Shown piece by piece: positions 35,798-43,556 of a DNA stretch of 64,000 nucleotides. The DNA lies in the NCBI RefSeq assembly GCF_000382405.1, contig NZ_KB908278.1, positions 1-64,000 on the forward strand. The letters are read 5' to 3'. A program made the translations under genes and the position numbers. This DNA is from Mycobacterium sp. 141 (GTDB lineage Bacteria; Actinomycetota; Actinomycetes; Mycobacteriales; Mycobacteriaceae). A model generated the notes under the pieces. It saw only the letters and a list, made by a program, of their open reading frames with translations, had not been told where the DNA came from and searched no databases. Each line of letters starts with the position of its first letter. The first letter of the stretch is position 1.

Positions 35798-36259
35798 CTA
35801 GGTGCGCACCGCGCGGACCTCGCGGATCTCCGGAAACTCCGCCCGCACGGTGTCGGCAACCAACCTCGTCAACGTGCGGTTCCGTAGAGCGCAATGGCCG
35901 CACGCACCTTCCAGTGCCACCTCGACAACGTCCTCCCGGACCGACACTACGTGCAAGACGCCGCCGTGGGAGGAGACCAAAGTCCCCACTTCCCTGGCCA
36001 GAAGTGCCGCGATCTGCGACGGCAGATCCCGCGGAACGGTCCGGGAAAGCGCCTCGAACAACACGGTTCTCACCCTAGGCCCGTCGGCCGCCCACGAATA
36101 CCCGGGCGCGAGTCTGGTGCGGATCTCGCCGGGGCCGATATCGACGGCAGCCAGGGCGTCGTCGCACAACAGCGTCGCCACCGCGTCCTCGGGCACCACC
36201 GCGTCGGTCACCCACCGCAACGTCGTCGGGTCGGCGGTCGCCTCTGGGTGTAGCTGCAT
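35798..36259 (-). CDS. NifU-like Fe-S scaffold-domain protein linked to FeoB
   Basis: The 153-residue protein ends in a NifU C-terminal-type domain: SQIAALLAREVGTLVSSHGG and VEVALEGACGHCALRNRTL, with the CxxC (CGHC) that binds or passes an Fe-S cluster. The first ~70 residues form an unassigned domain. Its ATG at 36259 overlaps the feoB stop as TGATG, so it is translated together with FeoB. It occupies the place that FeoC takes in other Feo operons. A role in handling imported iron or in sensing is inferred. Confidence 0.75.
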   Translation of the reverse strand: MQLHPEATADPTTLRWVTDAVVPEDAVATLLCDDALAAVDIGPGEIRTRLAPGYSWAADGPRVRTVLFEALSRTVPRDLPSQIAALLAREVGTLVSSHGGVLHVVSVREDVVEVALEGACGHCALRNRTLTRLVADTVRAEFPEIREVRAVRT

Positions 36260-38199
36260 CACGTCACCCACAGCGTGATGTAGCGCGCCGCAACCCCGCC
36301 GACCCACGCGAGCGCGAACATGTACAACCACGCGATCACCGGCCAGCGCCAGGAGTTGGTCTCGCGCCGGATCGTGGCCACCGTCGACATGCACAGCAGA
36401 GCGAACGCGAAGAAGACCAGAAGTGCGGCCACCGTCGGCGCAGAAAAGAGCAGTTCGCCCTGGTGTGAGCCCGAGGTCCACACCGCCGTGCGTACCGCTT
36501 CGATCGGGCTCTCCGGGTCGCCTGCGGCGAAGATCTGCCCCATGGTCGCGACGAACACCTCGCGGGCGGCCATCGCGCCGATCAACCCGACGCAGATCCG
36601 CCAGTCGAACCCGAGCGGGTCGAAGATGGGCTGGATGAACTTACCGATCGCTGCCGCGAACGAGTTGTCCACCACGTACGCGCCCGCGACGACGGGGTCC
36701 ATTCCGGCGATCTCGTCGGTGCGCGCCGGTAGATTCAGCAGGAGCCACAGGATGACCGAGGTGGCAAGGATGATGGTTCCGGCCTTGCGCAGGAACGCTT
36801 TGGCCGAGTCCCACATGCTCAGCAGCACCGACTTGGCCGACGGGAATCGGTACGGCGGCAGCTCCATATAGAACGGCAACATGTCGCCGCCCAGCACTAC
36901 CCGCTTGAACAGCCACGCGGTCGTCATCGCCGCGATACCACCGAGGATGTAGAGCCCGAACATCACCAGGCCCTGCATGCCGACCGGACCCCAGCGGGCA
37001 GCCGGGTCGACGAGCAACGCGATGAACAGGATGTACACGGGCAAGCGCGCCGAGCACGTCATCAGCGGCGCAGCCATGGTGGTGGCGATGCGATCCCGCG
37101 ACGACGGCAACGTGCGGGTGGCCATGATGCCCGGCACCGCGCAGGCCACCGAGGACAGCATCGCCACGAACGCGCGTCCCTCCAATCCGGTGGTGGCCAT
37201 GATCCGGTCGACCAGGAACGCGGCGCGCGCCATGTAGCCGATGTTCTCCAGCAGTGAGATCAGCAGGAACATCAGCATGATCTGCGGAATGAACACCAGC
37301 ACTGCACCGACACCGCCGATGATGCCGTTACCCAGCAGGCCGGCGATCGTCTCGTTGGGCACGGTCGTGGCGACCGTGCCGGCCAACCACACGAACAACT
37401 GCTCGATCAAACCCTGAATCGGGGCGGCCACGGTGAAGATCACCTGGAAGAACAGGAACATCACCGCGATGAAGATCAGCGATCCCCATACCGGGTGCAG
37501 CAACAATCGGTCGATGTGGGCACTTCGCCGGTCGGCCTCGGGAGCACGGTATTTCGACGCGGCGAGCACAGAGGAGATCCAGGCGTTGAACTCGGCGTCA
37601 TCGCGTGGCGGGGGAATCGGGACGCGAGGCCAGTTACCGGGCGCGGCCAGGAGTTCACGCAATGGCGCGAACCCCTTACCGCGGCTGCCCACCACCCCGA
37701 CCACCGGGATTCCCAACGCCGTCGCCAGTTGTTCGGTATCCACCTGGCCGCCCCGGTTGGTGAGTTCGTCGACCATGGTCAGGATCACCATCGTCGGGAG
37801 GTCCAGCCGCAACACCTGGGCCAACAGCGACAGCGACCGTTCCAGCACCGTCACGTCCACCACGACGGCGATGGCGTCCGGGGCGGTGATCCCCGGCAAC
37901 TCTCCGCGCAGTAGGTCGGCAACCACCTGCTCGTCCGGGCTCACCGGGTGCAGGCTGTAACTGCCCGGCAGATCCTCGACGGTGAACTTCACCGTCCCGC
38001 AGTGCGGACAGGTGTGCTTGCCGGTACCGACGCTGCGCGCCACGGTGACACCCGGATAATTGCCAGTGCGGGCCCGCAGGCCGGTCAGGTGGTTGAAGAC
38101 GCTGGTCTTTCCCGCGTTGGGGCTGCCGACCAGCGCGATGCGCTGTTGTCCCTCGGGCGCATCGACCGCACCGTTCGAATGGCAGGCTGGGACGCTCAT
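36259..38199 (-). CDS. feoB: Ferrous iron transporter FeoB
   Basis: The 646-residue protein has an N-terminal GTPase domain (G1 GSPNAGKTS, switch region NYPGVTVAR, G3 DLPGSYSL) and a C-terminal permease of eight or more spans with the gate regions CAVPGIMATR and CSARLPVYI. FeoB imports Fe2+ across the inner membrane. Unusually, a CPHC motif (KHTCPHCGTVKF) sits between switch I and G3 in the G domain. The ATG at 38199 overlaps the feoA stop. Confidence 0.93.
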   Translation of the reverse strand: MSVPACHSNGAVDAPEGQQRIALVGSPNAGKTSVFNHLTGLRARTGNYPGVTVARSVGTGKHTCPHCGTVKFTVEDLPGSYSLHPVSPDEQVVADLLRGELPGITAPDAIAVVVDVTVLERSLSLLAQVLRLDLPTMVILTMVDELTNRGGQVDTEQLATALGIPVVGVVGSRGKGFAPLRELLAAPGNWPRVPIPPPRDDAEFNAWISSVLAASKYRAPEADRRSAHIDRLLLHPVWGSLIFIAVMFLFFQVIFTVAAPIQGLIEQLFVWLAGTVATTVPNETIAGLLGNGIIGGVGAVLVFIPQIMLMFLLISLLENIGYMARAAFLVDRIMATTGLEGRAFVAMLSSVACAVPGIMATRTLPSSRDRIATTMAAPLMTCSARLPVYILFIALLVDPAARWGPVGMQGLVMFGLYILGGIAAMTTAWLFKRVVLGGDMLPFYMELPPYRFPSAKSVLLSMWDSAKAFLRKAGTIILATSVILWLLLNLPARTDEIAGMDPVVAGAYVVDNSFAAAIGKFIQPIFDPLGFDWRICVGLIGAMAAREVFVATMGQIFAAGDPESPIEAVRTAVWTSGSHQGELLFSAPTVAALLVFFAFALLCMSTVATIRRETNSWRWPVIAWLYMFALAWVGGVAARYITLWVT

Positions 38200-38450
38200 G
38201 CGGTCACCACGACCTGGATGTGGCGTGCCTCGTGGCACCGCAGACACATTTCGTAACCGAGGATGCGGTAGGCGACCGGATCGCCGAGCGGGGCGACCCG
38301 GATCGTATCGACCACGTTTCCTGCGCGAAATCCCAAGTGTCGCAACCGCAGCGCAATGTGCAGGGGCGCGTCTTCGGCGATTGCGACGATGGTTGAGCGG
38401 GTGCCGACGGGGACGTCGGGAAGCTGCTGAGGCAGGGGTGACGCGGTCAT
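38196..38450 (-). CDS. feoA: Ferrous iron transport accessory protein FeoA
   Basis: The 84-residue SH3-like protein (GTRSTIVAIAEDAPLHIALRLRHLGFRAGNVVDTI) is the usual partner of FeoB. Its C-terminal strand contains CLRCH, a CxxCH arrangement, where I recall related actinobacterial FeoA proteins having LALRR-like sequence. It is the first gene of the operon, with an IdeR box 35 bases upstream of its ATG. Confidence 0.9.
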   Translation of the reverse strand: MTASPLPQQLPDVPVGTRSTIVAIAEDAPLHIALRLRHLGFRAGNVVDTIRVAPLGDPVAYRILGYEMCLRCHEARHIQVVVTA

Positions 38451-38484
38451 GCTGGCTACCTTTGTCGGAGAGTTGACGCTCGGT

Positions 38485-38503
38485 TTAGGTGAGGCTAACC
38501 ACG
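38485..38503 (-). promoter_or_regulatory. IdeR box of the feoAB operon
   Basis: TTAGGTGAGGCTAACCACG matches the IdeR consensus TTAGGTTAGGCTAACCTAA at 15 of 19 positions. It lies 35 bp upstream of feoA and 119 bp upstream of the divergent 2-hydroxyacid dehydrogenase gene. The position fits iron-dependent repression of feoA-feoB-NifU-like-ctpI. Confidence 0.8.
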
Positions 38504-38621
38504 GTATGGCGCGATGACTAAGGTCTTTGGTCCTCAGTAATGGACCTCGGGGGGGTAATCGGCAGGTTGACACCGAGCATTACTTCACCGCCAGCAGCGA
38601 GCAGGCCGATACCATCGCACG

Positions 38622-39602
38622 ATGGATCGCGAATCGGCGGCGGTAACCCCCGGCCCGGTCCGGGTACTCGCGCATTTCATTCCCGGCGACCGGGTGCTGG
38701 ATTTCCTTGCCCCACATAAAGACTGGCTCGACGTACGATTCTGCGCCGCCGACGACGACGCGACCTTCTACCGTGAGCTGCCTGAAACAGAGGTGCTCTG
38801 GCACATTCTGCGCCCGGTAACCGGCGACGACCTGCAGCGCGCATTGCGGCTGCGGCTCGTGCACAAGATGGGCGCCGGGGTGAACACCATCGATGTCGAG
38901 ACCGCCACGCAGCTGGGCATCCTGGTGGCCAACATGCCCGGGGCGAATGCGGCCTCGGTCGCCGAGGGCACGGTGCTGCTGATGTTGGCGGCGCTGCGCC
39001 GACTCATCGAGCTGGACCAGTACACCCGTGCCGGCGAGGGCTGGCCGGCGGATGTCACCCTCGGTGAGACGGTGCGCGACATCGGCGGCTGCACAGTCGG
39101 ATTGATCGGCTACGGCAACGTCGCGCGTCGGGTCGAGCGGATCGTCACGGCGATGGACGCCAGCGTGCTGCACACCACCAGCCGCGATACCGGCCATCCC
39201 CGCTGGCGCAGCCTCACCGAGCTGCTGGCGACCAGCGACATCGTGTCACTGCACGTCCCGTTGACCGACGCCACCCGCGGGCTCCTGGACCAGACCGCGC
39301 TGGCCACGATGAAGCCGGGATCGGTGATCGTCAACACCGCCCGCGGGCCGATCATCGACGAAGGCGCCCTGCTCGAAGCGCTCGGCACCGGGCGGATCGC
39401 GGCGGCAGGCCTGGACGTGTTCGACGTGGAACCCATCCCCGCCGGACATCCACTGCTGGATCTGGAGAACGTGGTGATCACACCCCATGTGTCCTGGTTC
39501 ACGGTCGACACCATGCGGCGTTATCTGCAGGCCGCCGTGGACAACTGCCGTCGCATCCACGACGGTCAGCCCCTCGCGAACGTGGTCAACGAAGTGAACT
39601 AG
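38622..39602 (+). CDS. D-isomer-specific 2-hydroxyacid dehydrogenase
   Basis: The 326-residue NAD-dependent enzyme has the Rossmann motif GLIGYGNVARRV, the catalytic Arg in VNTARGPIID, the Glu in LDVFDVEPIP and the catalytic His in VITPHVSW. It would interconvert a 2-oxoacid and a D-2-hydroxyacid. It is divergent from feoA. A GTG eight codons downstream of the ATG is an alternative start. The substrate cannot be read from the sequence. Confidence 0.88.
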   Translation: MDRESAAVTPGPVRVLAHFIPGDRVLDFLAPHKDWLDVRFCAADDDATFYRELPETEVLWHILRPVTGDDLQRALRLRLVHKMGAGVNTIDVETATQLGILVANMPGANAASVAEGTVLLMLAALRRLIELDQYTRAGEGWPADVTLGETVRDIGGCTVGLIGYGNVARRVERIVTAMDASVLHTTSRDTGHPRWRSLTELLATSDIVSLHVPLTDATRGLLDQTALATMKPGSVIVNTARGPIIDEGALLEALGTGRIAAAGLDVFDVEPIPAGHPLLDLENVVITPHVSWFTVDTMRRYLQAAVDNCRRIHDGQPLANVVNEVN

Positions 39603-39605
39603 GGC

Positions 39606-39626
39606 GGCCACGTGAACGAAGTGGCC
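39606..39626 (+). terminator. Short hairpin after the hydroxyacid dehydrogenase gene
   Basis: GGCCAC at 39606-39611 and GTGGCC at 39621-39626 form a 6-bp stem with a 9-base loop, four bases after the stop. The loop contains GTGAACGAA, a near-copy of the gene's own end (GTCAACGAAGTGAACTAG). There is no T-run, so it is a weak terminator candidate. Confidence 0.35.
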
Positions 39627-39717
39627 TAGAAATGACCGCCGTGGCGGCGATCACCCCGGCGTACCCTCGAACCCGACCCACCGGTTAATAGGGAAATGCC
39701 GCCGACGGAGGAACCGC

Positions 39718-41934
39718 ATGCCCATTGCCATCACGTCGGAGCACACCGATCTCGCCGATTCGGTCCGATCGTTCGTGGCCCGCGTCGCACCGTCGGAGGT
39801 GCTGCACGAGGTGTTGGACGCCGATTGGGAAAGCCCTATCCCCAACCCTCCACCGTTTTGGAAGGCCGCGGCCGGGCAGGGCCTGCAGGGTGTGCACCTG
39901 TCAGAATCCGTTGGCGGACAAGGATTCGGCATCCTGGAGCTGGCGATCGTGCTGGCCGAGTTCGGTTACGGCGCGGTTCCGGGGCCGTTCGTGCCGTCGG
40001 CGATCGCCGGCGCGTTGATCGCCGCGCACGATCCCGACGCGAAAGTGTTGGCCGGGCTGGCCTCCGGCGAGGTGATCGCGGCCTACGCCATCGATTCCGG
40101 CTTGACCGCCACCCGGCACGGGGACGGGCTGGTGGTACGCGGCGAGGTGCATGCGGTGCCCGCCGCTGCACAGGCCTCGGTCCTGGTGCTTCCGGTCGCG
40201 ATCGATTCCGGTGAGGAATGGGTGGTCCTCGACGCCGACTCCCTGGAGATCGAACCCGTCCGCAGCGTCGACCCCCTGCGGCCGCTCGCCGATGTGCGCG
40301 CCAACGCGGTCGAGGTGAGCTCCGACGACGAAGCAGCCCGGGTGCTCTCGAACCTCAGCCGGCCGTTGGCCCACGCGCTGATATCCACACTGCTGTCGGC
40401 CGAGGCCGTCGGCGTAGCCCGCTGGGCCACCGACACCGCTGCTGCCTACGCCAAAATCCGCGAGCAGTTCGGCAGGCCCATCGGCCAGTTCCAGGCCATC
40501 AAGCACAAGTGCGCCGGCATGATCGCCGAGACCGAGCGGGCCACCGGCGCGGTCTGGGACGCCGCACGGGCCATCGACGATATCCGCGAAAATGATTCGG
40601 CGGAAGCTCATTTCGAGTTCGCCGCAGCTGTCGCGGGCACTTTGGCGCCGGCCGCCGCGCAGCACTGCACGCAGGACTGCATCCAGGTGCACGGCGGCAT
40701 CGGCTTCACGTGGGAACACGACGCCAACATCTATTACCGCCGGGCCCTGGTGCTGGCCGCCAGCTTTGGCCGGGCCGCCGACTACCCGCAGCGGGTGGTC
40801 GATACCGCCACGACAACCGGTATGCGTCCGGTCGATATCGACCTGGATTCTGACACCGAGAAGCTGCGGACGGATATCCGCGCGGAAGTCGCTGTGCTCA
40901 AAGCGATTCCGCGCAATGAACGCAACGTCGCCATCGCCGAGGGCGGCTGGGTGCAACCGCATCTGCCCAAGCCGTGGGGCCGCGGGGCCGAACCGGTCGA
41001 GCAGATCATCATCGCGCAGGAGTTCTCCGCGGGCCGGGTGAGGCGTCCGCAGATGGGCATCGCCACGTGGATCATTCCGTCCATCGTGGCCTTCGGCACC
41101 GACGAGCAGAAGCAGCGGTTCCTACCGCCCACCTTCCGCGGTGAAATGATCTGGTGCCAGCTGTTTTCTGAACCCGGTGCGGGTTCGGACCTGGCCAGCC
41201 TGACAACCAAGGCCACCAAGGTCGATGGTGGCTGGCGGATCACCGGGCAAAAGATCTGGACCACCGGTGCCCAGTTTTCGGCCTGGGGCGCACTGCTGGC
41301 GCGAACCGACCCGAGTGCTCCGAAACACAATGGGATCACGTACTTCCTTCTCGACATGAAGTCGCCGGGCATCGAGGTCAAGCCACTGCGGGAGCTGACC
41401 GGCCACGCGATATTCAACACCGTGTTCATCGACGACGTGTTCGTCCCCGACGGCATGGTGCTCGGCGAAGTGAACCGTGGCTGGGAGGTCAGCCGCAACA
41501 CCCTGACCAACGAGCGCGTGTCGATCGGCAGCAGTGAGCCGCCGTTCCTGGCCAACCTGGACCAGTTCGTGGAGTTCTTGCGCGCCGGGCACTTCGACCA
41601 GATCGAGCAGAACCGGGCCGGCCAGTTGATCGCCGAGGGCCACGCTGCCAAGGTACTCAACCTGCGCTCGGCCCTGCTCACCCTGGCCGGCGGCGATGCC
41701 ATGCCCGCGGCCGCCATCTCCAAGCTGCTGTCGATGAAAACCGGTCAAGGCTATGCCGAGTTCGCGGTGGCGTCGTTCGGCACCGACGCGGCGATCGGGG
41801 ACAACACCCGGGAGCCGGGCCGGTGGGCCGACTACCTGCTGGCCAGCCGAGCCACCACGATCTATGGCGGCACGTCGGAGGTACAGCTCAACATCATCGC
41901 CGAACGGCTGTTGGGGCTGCCGCGCGATCCGTGA
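39718..41934 (+). CDS. fadE6: Tandem acyl-CoA dehydrogenase FadE6
   Basis: The 738-residue protein is two fused acyl-CoA dehydrogenase domains (about 1-370 and 385-738), the length and layout of M. tuberculosis FadE6. The first carries REQFGRPIGQFQAIKH and QVHGGIGFTWEH. The second carries FSEPGAGSDLASL, GQKIWTTGAQFSAWG, NERVSIGSS and IYGGTSEVQ. The second has YGGT where classical enzymes have YEGT, so the catalytic base must lie elsewhere or differ. GGAGG precedes the ATG. With fadD2 and the LigD-type polymerase it reproduces the Rv0269c-Rv0271c neighbourhood. Confidence 0.9.
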   Translation: MPIAITSEHTDLADSVRSFVARVAPSEVLHEVLDADWESPIPNPPPFWKAAAGQGLQGVHLSESVGGQGFGILELAIVLAEFGYGAVPGPFVPSAIAGALIAAHDPDAKVLAGLASGEVIAAYAIDSGLTATRHGDGLVVRGEVHAVPAAAQASVLVLPVAIDSGEEWVVLDADSLEIEPVRSVDPLRPLADVRANAVEVSSDDEAARVLSNLSRPLAHALISTLLSAEAVGVARWATDTAAAYAKIREQFGRPIGQFQAIKHKCAGMIAETERATGAVWDAARAIDDIRENDSAEAHFEFAAAVAGTLAPAAAQHCTQDCIQVHGGIGFTWEHDANIYYRRALVLAASFGRAADYPQRVVDTATTTGMRPVDIDLDSDTEKLRTDIRAEVAVLKAIPRNERNVAIAEGGWVQPHLPKPWGRGAEPVEQIIIAQEFSAGRVRRPQMGIATWIIPSIVAFGTDEQKQRFLPPTFRGEMIWCQLFSEPGAGSDLASLTTKATKVDGGWRITGQKIWTTGAQFSAWGALLARTDPSAPKHNGITYFLLDMKSPGIEVKPLRELTGHAIFNTVFIDDVFVPDGMVLGEVNRGWEVSRNTLTNERVSIGSSEPPFLANLDQFVEFLRAGHFDQIEQNRAGQLIAEGHAAKVLNLRSALLTLAGGDAMPAAAISKLLSMKTGQGYAEFAVASFGTDAAIGDNTREPGRWADYLLASRATTIYGGTSEVQLNIIAERLLGLPRDP

Positions 41935-42018
41935 CTTCCTTGCGCGAGAACTTCCTTGCGCGAGCAGACGCTAAGGCCCCCGAAAACGCGGGTTTGGGGG
42001 ACCTTAGTGACTGCTCGC
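41934..42018. repeat. Direct repeat and long stem-loop after fadE6
   Basis: ACTTCCTTGCGCGAG occurs twice in tandem (from 41934 and 41950), starting at the fadE6 stop. It runs into a long inverted repeat: GCGAGCAG (41960-41967) pairs with CTGCTCGC (42011-42018), CTAAGG (41971-41976) with CCTTAG (42002-42007), and CCCCC with GGGGG inside. The stem-loop probably ends fadE6 transcription. The CTTGCGCGA core is shared with the espG3 and DUF808-leader repeats. Confidence 0.85.
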
Positions 42019-42076
42019 GGAGATATCCGGTGCTACCGTCGAAATAGACGGACATCCCAAACGGTTGGTATTGGTG

Positions 42077-42364
42077 ATGAAGATTTTCAGGCAACGTGTG
42101 CTGCGCCCGCTATTGGTGGGTGCGGCTGCGTTGTCGGTTGTCATCGCGCCGACGGCGGTAATTCAGCAGCTCTCGCCGGCGCCCACGGAGACCCGCGCCG
42201 ACCCATGTGTAAACGGCGTCATTCCGTGGAACCCCTACGTTGTGAACTGCAACCTACAGCCCAGAAGACCGTATATCCGCGGCGCCGCTCCCGACGCCGG
42301 AGCCATCATTGCCTGCCGGAATAGGCCAGGATGCCTGTCGTGGTACGTGAACGGCGGCCCGTGA
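42077..42364 (+). CDS. Small secreted protein, cysteine-containing
   Basis: The 95-residue protein has a basic start (KIFRQR), a hydrophobic signal segment (about residues 10-30) and a mature part with four Cys (DPCVNG, VNCNLQ, ACRNRPGC), enough for two disulphides. No family is recognised. It overlaps the next gene as TGATG, so the two are probably coexpressed. Confidence 0.7.
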   Translation: MKIFRQRVLRPLLVGAAALSVVIAPTAVIQQLSPAPTETRADPCVNGVIPWNPYVVNCNLQPRRPYIRGAAPDAGAIIACRNRPGCLSWYVNGGP

Positions 42365-42678
42365 TGATGACCAATGACGTCGAAAAGCGTTGGCATGACC
42401 CGCAGATGTTCCGGTCGGCCGTCACCTACGTGGTCTGCGTCGTGGTGGTGGCTGGCCTGGCTCTCGCCTCGTACGCATTCATCGGCGACCACTCGCTGCT
42501 GTCGGCCATCCTGGTGCCGACCGTGCTGTTCGTCGGAGGCGTCGGCGCATTCATGCGCACCTACCAGGTGTGGAAAGCCGGCGGTACCTGGCCCATCTGG
42601 CACGGCGCAGGCTGGTTCCTGCTGGCCCTGTCGCTGGTCTGCCTGGCCGTGCCGGGTTCAGCGATGCTGTCCACTTAG
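42364..42678 (+). CDS. Small integral membrane protein
   Basis: The 104-residue protein has three hydrophobic segments (about 19-40, 46-63 and 78-98) and a WHDPQMFRS N-terminal motif. It is unassigned. Its ATG overlaps the stop of the secreted protein, suggesting that the two form a pair, possibly a membrane protein with an exported partner. A second ATG immediately follows the first. Confidence 0.7.
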   Translation: MMTNDVEKRWHDPQMFRSAVTYVVCVVVVAGLALASYAFIGDHSLLSAILVPTVLFVGGVGAFMRTYQVWKAGGTWPIWHGAGWFLLALSLVCLAVPGSAMLST

Positions 42679-42690
42679 GACTGTGTCCAG

Positions 42691-42738
42691 TGGCCAGCTA
42701 TTGCACGCGAAACACGAAATCAGTGCAATAACTGGCCA
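42691..42738. terminator. Convergent-gene hairpin
   Basis: TGGCCAGCTATTGCAC (42691-42706) and GTGCAATAACTGGCCA (42723-42738) pair at 15 of 16 positions around a 16-base loop. It lies in the 66-base gap between two converging genes and could terminate both. Confidence 0.7.
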
Positions 42739-42744
42739 TTCGGC

Positions 42745-43527
42745 CTAGGGCAGGATGGAGTCGACGTAACCACCGTCGACCCGAAGGGCACCACCCGTGG
42801 TCGCCGACGCGAGCGGCGACGCCAGATAGGCCACCATGTTCGCGATCTCCTCCGGCTCGATCAACCGCTGCAGCAGCGACTGCGGCCGGTACTTGATCAT
42901 GAACTCGCGCTGGGCATCCTCCCACGGGAGTGATTTGTCGACGACCTGATAGACGAAGTCCTCGACGCCTGCGGTGTGGGTCGGCCCGGCGATCACCGAG
43001 TTGACCGTCACACCGGTGCCTGCGGCCTCCTTGGCGAAACCACGCGACACGGCCAGCAGCGCGGTCTTCGACACGCCGTAGTGGATCATCTCGGCAGGCG
43101 TCACGATCGCCGAATCACTGGCGATCTGGATCGCACGGCCCCAGCCCCGCTCGACCATCCTGGGCAGGTAGCTGCGGATGAGTCGTACCGAGACAAGGAC
43201 ATTCACGTCGAAGTAGGTGCGCCACTGCTCGTCGGTGATCTCCATGGGCGGTACCGCGCCGAAGATGCCGAGGTTGTTCACCAGAACGTCCACGGCAGGC
43301 AGCTGCCGCAGCAGCTCGGCCGTGCCCTCCTCGGTCGCGACATCGGCGGCCACGCCGATCACGTCGAGGCCCGCCAGCTTGGAGACGGCCTCGTCGACCC
43401 GTTCGGCGGTGCGGCCGTTGACGGCGACGTGCGCGCCGCTGCGGGCGAGGCGTTCAGCGATGGCCAGCCCGATGCCTTGCGTCGAGCCGGTGACGAGTGC
43501 GGTCTTTCCGGTCAGGTCGATGTTCAC
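42745..43527 (-). CDS. Short-chain dehydrogenase/reductase
   Basis: The 260-residue protein is a classical SDR: cofactor motif TGSTQGIG, VNNLGIFG, catalytic Ser in QIASDSA and YGVSK for Tyr and Lys. Arg in NGRTAERV suggests NADP preference. The C-terminus GGALRVDGGYVDSIL is typical. It follows fadD2 on the same strand after about 30 bases, so the two may act on the same acyl substrate. Confidence 0.88.
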   Translation of the reverse strand: MNIDLTGKTALVTGSTQGIGLAIAERLARSGAHVAVNGRTAERVDEAVSKLAGLDVIGVAADVATEEGTAELLRQLPAVDVLVNNLGIFGAVPPMEITDEQWRTYFDVNVLVSVRLIRSYLPRMVERGWGRAIQIASDSAIVTPAEMIHYGVSKTALLAVSRGFAKEAAGTGVTVNSVIAGPTHTAGVEDFVYQVVDKSLPWEDAQREFMIKYRPQSLLQRLIEPEEIANMVAYLASPLASATTGGALRVDGGYVDSILP

Positions 43528-43556
43528 GTCGCAGTACTACCTCGCGTGGGATCCAG

